A stretch of 64,000 nucleotides of DNA from DTHT01 sp037444625 (GTDB lineage: Bacteria; Acidobacteriota; Terriglobia; Bryobacterales; Bryobacteraceae), in contig JBBIMA010000003.1 of the NCBI GenBank assembly GCA_037444625.1, forward strand, positions 1-64,000. The letters are read 5' to 3'. Position numbers and translations under genes: made by a program. The notes beneath the pieces were generated by a model. The model ran no database searches and had not been told where the DNA came from. It worked only from the letters and a program-made list of their open reading frames with translations. Numbering within the stretch: position 1 is the first letter of the stretch; every line of letters starts with the position of its first letter. Positions 49,293-56,581 of this stretch are shown here, one piece after another.

Positions 49293-49364
49293 CGGGGACA
49301 GGCCGCCTGCGGTGCGCTCTACATCGCTTACCTTCCGGTCACTTTCCAATATGGCCCATCGGGC
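49254..49364. repeat. Eleven-base direct repeat, copies exactly 100 bases apart
   Basis: GCCCATCGGGC occurs at 49254-49264 and 49354-49364. Both are in the 232-base gap before the MgtE-N gene, the first inside its leader stem. Each copy can form a GCCC/GGGC mini-stem. A paired protein-binding site is possible. The rest of this gap holds a T6 run at 49383-49388 and GC-rich sequence; I see no gene. Confidence 0.35.
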
Positions 49365-49471
49365 GGCGGGGCCGCAACAGGATTTTTTCCGGGGGCGCCG
49401 GAACGGCCCGGGGGGAGCCGGGCTCCTGGGGCGGCGCTGCGCCCTTCCCGGAGGCGGTCGTCCCTGCGCCC

Positions 49472-51703
49472 CTAGCGACCCGGCCGGCCCAACTGCTCTC
49501 TCAGAAACCGGAACGTGCCCACCCCGTGAATCCGGTGCGGGCCGTCGAAATACTCGATCGCCGTCCGCTCGGCCAGCCCCAGCCGGACGTACAGCCGGCG
49601 GACCTTGGCGTACTCGTAGGCCACCCACTCGTCAATGCCCACGCCGTCGCGATGCCCCCGCTCGACCATGAACGGCCGCGGGGCGATCAAACCGGCCATC
49701 TCCGCGTAATTGAAAGTCTCCGCCAGGTCGAACTCGAACATCTCGTACTCCCCGGTGAACATGTAACTGAAGGGTTCGTCCACCCGGGTGTTCTTCCAGA
49801 TCCATTGGTTGAAATCGCCCGAGCAGATCGAGAGGCAATACCCCGGTAGCACCGCCGGCACCCGCAGGGCGGTCTTGCCGCCGTAGGAAAGCCCGTAGAA
49901 AGCGATGCGCCCGGGATCCACGAACTCCAGCGAGGCCAGCCACTCCAGCGTGCGCTGGTGTTGCCCGACGATGAAGGAGAACAGGCTGAGGCCGAGCGGA
50001 TTGGCCTTGCGCTGCGCCTGGCGAAAGCGGTCCCCGCCCAGATAAGGATTCTGCGGGGCGTAGGCGATGAAGCCTTCTTCGGCCAGGCGCGCGGCGAAGC
50101 GGCCATAGGTGGCCTCGCGGCGGGCCTCGATGACGTCCTGCGGGCGGCCTTCCAGCCCGTGCTGACAAACCACCGCCGGGCGGCGCTCGCCGGGCTTGAG
50201 GTCCTTGGGAACCAGCAGAATGCCGTAGGCGAACACGTCCGGCCAGACCGGCAGCCGGACCTCGTAGCCCGTCCAGCGCGGCTCGTCGTAAAGGCGGCGG
50301 GTGCGGGCCGCCGGCGGTTCGCTCGGGTCCGGCAGCCGCCCGAGAATCTGCTCCCAGAAGTACTGCCGATACCAGGCGGTGCTGCGCCGCCAGGCTTCGG
50401 GCGAAGAGGCGTCCGCGCGCTGCCAGAACCGCCGCCGCACGGCCTCCGAGCGCCGCACCAAGGCCTGGGTGAACTCGACCAGTTGATCGAACTGGCGGCG
50501 CTGCCGCGCCTCGGGATCGCCCGCCGGACCCGCCCGAGCCGGCGCGGCGCCCGAGGGCTTGAGCGGCCCGCGCCGGCCGAGGGCTTCCAGAAACGCTCGC
50601 AAGGCGGCCTCCGATCCCGGCCCGTCGCCGCCCTCGAGCAGGACGATCCGGTCCGGCGCGCCGGCCCTGCGGAAGTGTGCGCGCGCTCGCTCGACCTCGG
50701 CCCTCACTTCGGCCGGGGCAGGAGTCCTCAGGCGCCCGGGGGCGGCGCCGCGCTTTTCGGGAGTTTCCGGCGGCGGCCCCTCCACAGGGGGCACGCGGGA
50801 GGCTTCCAAAATGAGCGCGCGCGGCGCCACCAATCCGGCCAAGCCGGCGTCGCCGAAATCGCGCAGGAAACACCAGACGTTGCGATAGATCGGCTCCTGC
50901 CACATGCCCTCGCGCGGCCCGAAGTAGCCGCTCACCCAAGCGGCCCCGATGCGCTCATCCAGGGCCGCGGCCGCCAGGGCGATCAGGCCCCCTTCGCCGT
51001 AGCCGGCCACGCCCACCGGTCGGACGGGCCGCCGGCCGGCAAACCAATCCACCGCCGCCAGCACCTTCTGAACTTCGTAGCCGATGATGTGCCGGCCGGT
51101 CTGGTAGGCCATGCGGTAGACGAACTCGCGGTGCGGCTGATTGGTCCGGCGGCCGATGAGGGGGTTGGCGGAGAAGGCGTCGCGGCGGTCAATCAAGACG
51201 GGAACCAACACCAGGCAGCCGTTTTCGGCCAGCCGGCGCGCGAACTGCGCGCGAGGGGGCAGCCCCGGCGCCAGCCCGGCGGCGGTCTCGGGGGGCCAGT
51301 CGGCGTCGGGAAGCGCCACCACGCGGGCGGCGAGCGGCCCCTCCGGCGCGAGCAAGAGGCCCTCGCCCTCCACCGGCCCCATCACCGGCCAGCGCACGGC
51401 GTAGACGCGGTAGCCCGCGCCGCGTGCGAGCAGCGCCGGCCGGTCGGGGCTCGCCTCGAGCTTCAAGGACGGCGAAGGCAGGCGCTCGTCCACCGCTCCG
51501 ATGATCTTGCGCAGCCGCTCGCGGTCCGGCGGGGGGCGGTGCGCCGCGGCTGCGGCGGTGGCGCGATCCAGGTAGCGATGGATCCCCTCGACCATTTCCA
51601 GGCCGGGGTCGCCTTCGATCCGGAGGGGAGCCGTCCCGGGCAACGGCTGGGCGCAGGCCGCTGCGACAGCCGCCAGCAGGAGGGGCAGCAGGGCAGACGA
51701 CAT
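49472..51703 (-). CDS. Exported tandem alpha/beta hydrolase
   Basis: This 743-residue protein has a signal peptide (cut near AAACAQP) and two alpha/beta-hydrolase domains. The first (about 95-375) has GVAGYGEGGLIAL at the nucleophile elbow, with Glu where Ser is expected. The second (about 440-740) has FYGLSYGGKTAL with an intact Ser and a late His (FDGPHRIHGVG). The layout resembles dienelactone-hydrolase or acetyl-xylan-esterase-like proteins of Acidobacteria and Planctomycetes. The second domain is probably the active esterase; the first may be a non-catalytic or altered domain. Substrate unknown. It lies 69 bases downstream of merR. Confidence 0.75.
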   Translation of the reverse strand: MSSALLPLLLAAVAAACAQPLPGTAPLRIEGDPGLEMVEGIHRYLDRATAAAAAHRPPPDRERLRKIIGAVDERLPSPSLKLEASPDRPALLARGAGYRVYAVRWPVMGPVEGEGLLLAPEGPLAARVVALPDADWPPETAAGLAPGLPPRAQFARRLAENGCLVLVPVLIDRRDAFSANPLIGRRTNQPHREFVYRMAYQTGRHIIGYEVQKVLAAVDWFAGRRPVRPVGVAGYGEGGLIALAAAALDERIGAAWVSGYFGPREGMWQEPIYRNVWCFLRDFGDAGLAGLVAPRALILEASRVPPVEGPPPETPEKRGAAPGRLRTPAPAEVRAEVERARAHFRRAGAPDRIVLLEGGDGPGSEAALRAFLEALGRRGPLKPSGAAPARAGPAGDPEARQRRQFDQLVEFTQALVRRSEAVRRRFWQRADASSPEAWRRSTAWYRQYFWEQILGRLPDPSEPPAARTRRLYDEPRWTGYEVRLPVWPDVFAYGILLVPKDLKPGERRPAVVCQHGLEGRPQDVIEARREATYGRFAARLAEEGFIAYAPQNPYLGGDRFRQAQRKANPLGLSLFSFIVGQHQRTLEWLASLEFVDPGRIAFYGLSYGGKTALRVPAVLPGYCLSICSGDFNQWIWKNTRVDEPFSYMFTGEYEMFEFDLAETFNYAEMAGLIAPRPFMVERGHRDGVGIDEWVAYEYAKVRRLYVRLGLAERTAIEYFDGPHRIHGVGTFRFLREQLGRPGR

Positions 51704-51772
51704 GCCGACAAGTCTACCTCCGGGCGGGCGGGGGTTCGGGCAGGCGGGAACTCGCCGACGTCGGCGCCCCGG

Positions 51773-52276
51773 TCAGAGGCCGGCGCGCACCCTGCGGGCG
51801 GCCAGGGCGGCCTCGGCCCGGGCGGGCTTCTTGGGCACGGCGCGCAAGCGCCGGGCCTGATCGGTCACGCAGACCAGGAACATGGGCTGGCGGGCGTTCT
51901 TGAGAATGTCAATGATGCGCTCGTGGCGGTCTTCCAGGTAGATGGATTTGCCGTCGGTCAGCAGATGCAGGTCGGAGTCGCGGGTGAAGACGTCGCTCAG
52001 CCGGCGCCCCATTTCGCGCTGAAGGTAGCGCAGCACGCGGCGGATCTTTTGCAGGGAGAAGCCCTTGCGCCGGAGCTCGGCAATGACGGTGATTTCCAGG
52101 ACGTCCTGGGGGCTGTAAATGCGCTTGTGGCCCAGGTGCCGGGGCGAGACGACGTTGCGTTCGTCCCACCACTGGAGCTGCCGGAGGCTGATGCCCGCGA
52201 TGGTCGCGACCTGCTTGCTGGAAAAAGCGTCGCTGGGCTCGGTCGGAGCAGGTCGGCTCTTTTTTGTTTTGAACAT
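51773..52276 (-). CDS. MerR-family transcriptional regulator
   Basis: This 167-residue protein has an N-terminal MerR winged helix (about 20-85; SKQVATIAGISLRQLQWWDE and HKRIYSPQDVLEITVIAELRRKGFSLQKI). A C-terminal region follows without the metal-binding cysteines of MerR/CueR, apart from a single Cys (VCVTDQ). The ligand is unknown. A promoter (TTGAAG-17-TACAAT) lies 40-70 bases upstream of the ATG. It is followed by the hydrolase gene, a possible target. Confidence 0.85.
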   Translation of the reverse strand: MFKTKKSRPAPTEPSDAFSSKQVATIAGISLRQLQWWDERNVVSPRHLGHKRIYSPQDVLEITVIAELRRKGFSLQKIRRVLRYLQREMGRRLSDVFTRDSDLHLLTDGKSIYLEDRHERIIDILKNARQPMFLVCVTDQARRLRAVPKKPARAEAALAARRVRAGL

Positions 52277-52317
52277 GGCAAACCGCTTCCGTTTTCCTTT
52301 ATCGGCCGCTTCTCAGG

Positions 52318-52346
52318 ATTGTACTCAAGCTTGGCCCCGCCTTCAA
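52318..52346 (-). promoter_or_regulatory. Promoter of the merR gene
   Basis: On the minus strand TTGAAG (52346-52341) is 17 bases from TACAAT (52323-52318), giving a leader of about 35 bases before the merR ATG. It matches 4 of 6 and 5 of 6 consensus bases with ideal spacing. Confidence 0.5.
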
Positions 52347-52369
52347 CGCCTATTTTGCGGGGGACGGTT

Positions 52370-52573
52370 TCATCCTCCCCCGACAAACTGTACGATCTCG
52401 ACCCGGGCGCCCGGCCCGAGCACCCGGTGCGGCCACTCGGCGCGGCGCAGGATCTCCAGGTCCAGTTCGACCGCCACCCGCTCGGGGTTCAGCCCGAGCG
52501 ATTCTAGTAGTCCTAGAACCGTCAGCCCCTCCGGGATGCTGTGGTCTTGCCCGTTCAGCCTGATCTGGATCAT
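52370..52573 (-). CDS. thiS: ThiS/MoaD-like sulfur-carrier protein
   Basis: This 67-residue ubiquitin-like protein ends in the diglycine needed for thiocarboxylation (VEIVQFVGGG). It starts MIQIRLNGQDHSIPEG, with the ThiS-type LLESLGLNPERVAVELD helix. ThiS donates sulfur to thiazole synthesis in thiamine biosynthesis, but no thiG, thiF or other thi gene is in the window, so another sulfur-carrier role is possible. The ATG at 52573 was chosen; the upstream extension is low-complexity. It is divergent from nuoA across a short promoter region. Confidence 0.8.
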   Translation of the reverse strand: MIQIRLNGQDHSIPEGLTVLGLLESLGLNPERVAVELDLEILRRAEWPHRVLGPGARVEIVQFVGGG

Positions 52574-52627
52574 CACCGTCGGCCGGCGACCTCGGGGCCG
52601 GGGCGCCCGACCCCGAGCGCCCGGGAT

Positions 52628-52657
52628 TTGACACCCCGATCCGCAGATCATTATATT
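52628..52657 (+). promoter_or_regulatory. nuoA: Strong sigma-70 promoter of the nuo operon
   Basis: TTGACA (52628-52633, perfect) and TATATT (52652-52657, 5 of 6) are 18 bases apart. The expected start near 52664 lies only about 8 bases from the nuoA ATG, with no Shine-Dalgarno. A TATAAT on the opposite strand (52655-52650) might serve thiS, so the two promoters may overlap. Confidence 0.65.
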
Positions 52658-52671
52658 CGAATTTCGCTCTC

Positions 52672-53070
52672 ATGCCGGCCTCCTACGCCGAGCTGTACTT
52701 CCCGGTGCTGCTCCAGGCCCTGATCGCCATGGCTGTGGCGGCGGGCATGCTGGCCGCCTCCGCCCTGCTGGGCAAGCGGGTGCGAGATCGCGCCAAGGAG
52801 TCCCCTTACGAGTGCGGCATGACGCCGGTGGGCAGCCCCCGCGAGCGATTCAGCGTGAAGTTCTACCTGGTGGCGATGGTCTTCATCCTGCTGGACGTGG
52901 AGGCTGTCTTTCTGTATCCCTGGGCGGTGGTCTACAGGCAGCTTCGCCTGTTCGCCTTCCTGGAGATGGCCCTGTTTCTGGCCCTCATCCTGGCGGGCTT
53001 CTTCTATTTCTGGAAGAAAGGAGCGCTGGACTGGTCGCGGGAGGACGGCTCGGATCCGGCGCGCGAATAG
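52672..53070 (+). CDS. nuoA: Complex I subunit NuoA
   Basis: This 132-residue membrane subunit has three helices and the conserved loop ESPYECGMTPVGSPRERFSVKFYLVAMVFILLD characteristic of NuoA/ND3; the cysteine in YECGM is the flexible-loop Cys. It helps close the quinone site at the junction of arms. It lacks a ribosome-binding site and lies directly under the strong promoter, so a leaderless or near-leaderless message is likely. The next gene is nuoC, without nuoB, which usually sits between them; the nuoC ATG follows the stop codon with no spacer. Confidence 0.95.
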   Translation: MPASYAELYFPVLLQALIAMAVAAGMLAASALLGKRVRDRAKESPYECGMTPVGSPRERFSVKFYLVAMVFILLDVEAVFLYPWAVVYRQLRLFAFLEMALFLALILAGFFYFWKKGALDWSREDGSDPARE

Positions 53071-53565
53071 ATGCTGCCCCCGCCCCTGCAAGCCATCCCC
53101 CTGCTCGCCGAGCTGGAGCGCCGGGAGCCCGCGGCCCTGCTGGAAGGCAAGCTGGATCGGGGCGAGCTGACGCTGGTCATCGAGCCGGGCAAGATCCTCG
53201 AGGTCTGCCGGCACCTCAAGCAGGAAGGGGGGTTCCGGCGCCTGAGCAGCATCACGGCGGTGGACTGGCATCCGGCGGCGCCCCGCTTCGAGGTGGTCTA
53301 CCACCTGCATAACCTCGAGGCCAACCAGCGCCTGCGCCTGAAGTGCCGGCTGGAGGAAGGCGCCGAGCTGGACTCGGTCACGCCGGTCTGGCGGGGAGCC
53401 GACTGGTACGAGCGCGAGGTCTGGGATCTGTTCGGCATCCGGTTTCGCAATCACCCCAACCTGCGCCGCCTGCTGCTGCCCGAGGACTGGAGCGATCACC
53501 CCTTGCGCAAGGACTTCCCGGTGCACGGCCGCCGGTACGATTACGGCGAAGAGGGCGCCCCATGA
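53071..53565 (+). CDS. nuoC: Complex I subunit NuoC
   Basis: This 164-residue protein is the 30-kDa subunit of the peripheral arm. It has the signature ERE(V/A)WDLFGIRFRNHPNLRRLLLPEDW and the C-terminal PLRKDFPVHGR. It is a separate NuoC, not fused to NuoD or NuoB. The start codon directly abuts the nuoA stop, and the gene overlaps nuoD by 4 bases (ATGA). No ribosome-binding site is visible, so translation is probably coupled to nuoA. Confidence 0.95.
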   Translation: MLPPPLQAIPLLAELERREPAALLEGKLDRGELTLVIEPGKILEVCRHLKQEGGFRRLSSITAVDWHPAAPRFEVVYHLHNLEANQRLRLKCRLEEGAELDSVTPVWRGADWYEREVWDLFGIRFRNHPNLRRLLLPEDWSDHPLRKDFPVHGRRYDYGEEGAP

Positions 53566-54776
53566 GCAACGCCCGGCCCGAACCTCCCGAGGAGCCGCCG
53601 GCCGGCGCCGCGCCCCGCCGGCTCACGCTGAACATGGGACCGCAGCATCCTTCCACCCACGGGGTGCTGCGCCTGGTGCTGGATCTGGACGGGGAGACCG
53701 TGGTGCGGGCCGAGCCCGAGATCGGCTTCCTGCACACCGGCATCGAAAAGGAGTTCGAGCAGAAGCTCTACCAGCAAGGCGTCACCCTGACCGATCGGGT
53801 GGATTACCTGGCCCCCCTGTCGAACAACCTCTGCTACTGCCTGGCGGTCGAGAAGCTGCTGGGGCTGGAGATCCCGCCCCTGGCCCGCTGGATGCGGGTC
53901 ATGCTCACCGAGTTGACCCGCCTGAACAGCCACCTGGTCTGGTTGGGCACCCACGCCCTGGACGTGGGGGCCATGAGCGTCTTCCTGTACTGCTTCCGCG
54001 AGCGCGAAGACATCCTGCGCATCTTCGAGATGTTCTCCGGCCAGCGCATGATGACCAGCTACTTCCGCATCGGCGGCCTGGCCCTGGCGCCGCCGCGCGG
54101 CTGGCATCATCCCGTCCGGCGTTTCATCGAGGCCTTCCCCTCCCGGGTGGACGAGTACGAAGAGCTCCTCACGCGGAATCCCATCTGGCTGCGGCGCACC
54201 CGGGGCGTGGGGCGCGTGCCCCTGGCGGATCTGCTGGATCTGGGCGTCACCGGCCCCATGCTGCGCGCCGCCGGGCTGGCCTGGGACATCCGCAAGGCCG
54301 AGCCCTACTCGGGCTACGAGCAGTTCCAGTTCGAGATTCCCACCCGCACGGAGAGCGACGTCTACGCGCGCTATCAGGTGCGGCTGGAGGAGATGCGGCA
54401 GAGCGCGCGGATCGTCCGGCAGGCGCTGGAGGGCATGCCCTCGGGCCGGCATGTGGCCGACGCCCCGCATGTGGTCTTGCCCGATCGCGAGAAGATGAAG
54501 ACCCAGATGGAAGCCCTCATCTACCACTTCAAGATCGTCACCGAAGGCTTCCGCGTGCCGCCCGGGGAGGTCTATCAGGCGATCGAGTCGCCCCGGGGCG
54601 AACTGGCTTACTACATCGTGAGCGACGGCAGCGCCAAGCCCTGGCGGGTTTACATGCGCACGCCCAGCTTCGGCAATCTGCAATGCCTGCCCCGGATGAT
54701 CGAAGGGGGGCTGATCGCCGACGTGGTGGCCGGGATGGGCAGCCTGGATTTCGTGTTGGGAGACGTGGACCGGTGA
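53562..54776 (+). CDS. nuoD: Complex I subunit NuoD
   Basis: This 404-residue 49-kDa subunit forms much of the quinone-binding cavity. Motifs are MGPQHPSTHGVLRLVLDLDGE, GFLHTGIEK, and the C-terminal GELAYYIVSDGSAKPWRVYMRTPSF and VVAGMGSLDFVLGDVDR. The quinone-site His and Tyr regions (QHPSTHG, DYLAPLS) are present. The ATG at 53562 overlaps nuoC. NuoD normally packs against NuoB, which is not encoded here. Confidence 0.96.
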   Translation: MSNARPEPPEEPPAGAAPRRLTLNMGPQHPSTHGVLRLVLDLDGETVVRAEPEIGFLHTGIEKEFEQKLYQQGVTLTDRVDYLAPLSNNLCYCLAVEKLLGLEIPPLARWMRVMLTELTRLNSHLVWLGTHALDVGAMSVFLYCFREREDILRIFEMFSGQRMMTSYFRIGGLALAPPRGWHHPVRRFIEAFPSRVDEYEELLTRNPIWLRRTRGVGRVPLADLLDLGVTGPMLRAAGLAWDIRKAEPYSGYEQFQFEIPTRTESDVYARYQVRLEEMRQSARIVRQALEGMPSGRHVADAPHVVLPDREKMKTQMEALIYHFKIVTEGFRVPPGEVYQAIESPRGELAYYIVSDGSAKPWRVYMRTPSFGNLQCLPRMIEGGLIADVVAGMGSLDFVLGDVDR

Positions 54777-55273
54777 AGTTCTCCGAGCAGACGGAAGCCA
54801 AGCTCGAACGCCTGCTGGCGGGTTTCCCGCCGGACCGCAAGCGGGCGGCTCTGGTGCCCATGCTGCTGTTCATCCAGGACGAGGTGGGCGCGGTGACGCC
54901 CGAGGTCGTCGAGGAGGTTTGCCGCCGCTTGCAGATCGCGCCCCTGGAGGTCGAGGAAGTCCTCAGCTACTACTCGATGCTGCGCCGTCGGCCGGCCGGG
55001 CGCTACCACCTGCAAATCTGCACCAACATAAGCTGTATGCTGGTGGGAGGGGCGGAGCTGTTCCGGCACGCCTGCCGCAAGCTGGGCATCGGCAACCACG
55101 AGGTGAGCGAGGACGGGCTGTTTTCGCTGGAGGAGGTCGAGTGCATCGGCGCCTGCTGCTGGGGTCCGGCCATGCAAGTTAACTACGAGTTCCGGCACCG
55201 GATGACCCCCGAGGAATTCGACCGGCTGGTCGAGCAGCTCCGCCGGAACGCCTCTTCCCAGGCCCCCGAGTGA
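54773..55273 (+). CDS. nuoE: Complex I subunit NuoE
   Basis: This 166-residue thioredoxin-like subunit of the NADH dehydrogenase module holds the N1a [2Fe-2S] cluster, with cysteines in CTNISC and CIGACC. The start is GTG at 54773, inside the nuoD stop (GTGA overlap). The frame extends further upstream but within nuoD. It precedes nuoF by 3 bases. Confidence 0.93.
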   Translation: MKFSEQTEAKLERLLAGFPPDRKRAALVPMLLFIQDEVGAVTPEVVEEVCRRLQIAPLEVEEVLSYYSMLRRRPAGRYHLQICTNISCMLVGGAELFRHACRKLGIGNHEVSEDGLFSLEEVECIGACCWGPAMQVNYEFRHRMTPEEFDRLVEQLRRNASSQAPE

Positions 55274-55276
55274 GCC

Positions 55277-56581
55277 ATGCTGCACCCGGAACCCCATCCC
55301 CTGGAAGTGACGGTTCTGACGCGGCGCTTCCGTCTGCCGAACTCGGCCTCGATCGAGGTCTACCTGGCCACCCGGGGCTACGAGGCGTTCCGCAAGGCCC
55401 TGGCTCTGACGCCCGAGCAGATCATCGAGGAGGTCAAGAAATCCAACCTGCGCGGGCGGGGCGGCGCGGGCTTCCCCACCGGGCTGAAGTGGAGCTTCGT
55501 GCCCCGCGGGACCGCCCGGCCCAAGTACGTGGTGGCCAACGCCGACGAAGGGGAGCCCGGCACCTGCAAGGACCGCCTGTTGATGCAGTACGACCCGCAC
55601 GCCCTGATCGAGGGCATGCTCATCGCCGGGCGGGCGGTGGAGGCCTCGGCCGGCTACATCTACGTCCGCGGCGAGTACCGCTATCTGATCGAGATCCTGG
55701 ACAGGGCGATCGAGGAGGCGCGCGGGCGGGGCTTTCTGGGCCGAAACATTCTGGGCAGCGGCTGGGATTTCGACCTGCACACCCACTCGGGCGCCGGCTC
55801 CTACGAATGCGGCGAGGAATCGGCCCTGCTGGAATCGCTCGAGGGCAAGCGGGGCGTGCCGCGCATCCGCCCGCCCTTCCCGGCCACCGCCGGCCTGTTC
55901 GGCTGTCCCACCGTGCTGAACAACGTGGAGACCTTCTGCGCCGTGCCGCCCATCCTGCTGGAGGGCGGGGCGGCCTTCGCCGCCCTGGGCACGCCGCGCA
56001 ACGGCGGCACGCGGCTGTTCGCCATCTCGGGACACGTGCGGCGGCCGGGCGTTTACGAACTGCCCATGGGTTTCAACCTGCTGCGCATGATCGAGGAAGT
56101 GGCCGGGGGAGTGAGGGAGGGACGGAAACTCAAGGCGGTGATTCCGGGCGGCTCCTCCTGCCCGGTGCTGCGGGCCGAGGAGTGCGATCTGGCCATGGAT
56201 TTCGACAGCGTGGCGCGGGCCGGCAGCATGCTCGGTTCGGGCGGGGTCATCGTCATGGACGAGACGACCTGCATGGTCAAGGCGGCGGCGCGCATCCTGC
56301 GTTTCTACGCCCACGAGAGCTGCGGCTTCTGCACCCCTTGCCGGGAGGGCACCGCCTGGCTGGCCAAGGTTCTGGCCCGCCTGCACGAGGGCGGCGGGCG
56401 AGCCGAGGACATCGCAACCGTCCGGGAGACGGCGCGCAACATGCTCGGCCGCACCTTCTGCCCGCTGGGCGATGCGGCCGCCATGCCGGCCCTGTCCTTC
56501 GTCGAGAAATTCCGGGAGGAGTTCGAGGCGCACCTGGAGGGCAGGCCCTGTCCTTTCGAGGAGGTGGCGGCGCATGCCTGA
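55277..56581 (+). CDS. nuoF: Complex I subunit NuoF
   Basis: This 434-residue subunit binds NADH, FMN and the N3 [4Fe-4S] cluster. Visible motifs are GRGGAGFPTGLKW (FMN/NADH glycine loop), NADEGEPGTCKDR, YECGEESALLESLEGKRG and the cluster segment ESCGFCTPCREGT plus a later Cys (TFCPLGDAA). The ATG at 55277 follows nuoE directly, and the 3' end overlaps nuoG by 8 bases. Confidence 0.97.
   Translation: MLHPEPHPLEVTVLTRRFRLPNSASIEVYLATRGYEAFRKALALTPEQIIEEVKKSNLRGRGGAGFPTGLKWSFVPRGTARPKYVVANADEGEPGTCKDRLLMQYDPHALIEGMLIAGRAVEASAGYIYVRGEYRYLIEILDRAIEEARGRGFLGRNILGSGWDFDLHTHSGAGSYECGEESALLESLEGKRGVPRIRPPFPATAGLFGCPTVLNNVETFCAVPPILLEGGAAFAALGTPRNGGTRLFAISGHVRRPGVYELPMGFNLLRMIEEVAGGVREGRKLKAVIPGGSSCPVLRAEECDLAMDFDSVARAGSMLGSGGVIVMDETTCMVKAAARILRFYAHESCGFCTPCREGTAWLAKVLARLHEGGGRAEDIATVRETARNMLGRTFCPLGDAAAMPALSFVEKFREEFEAHLEGRPCPFEEVAAHA

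Noticed and set aside
53071..53565. Fusion of NuoB into NuoC as an explanation for missing nuoB
   Set aside because: NuoC is 164 residues with only the 30-kDa signature. No NuoB-type Cys motif is present in it or in any neighbouring frame.
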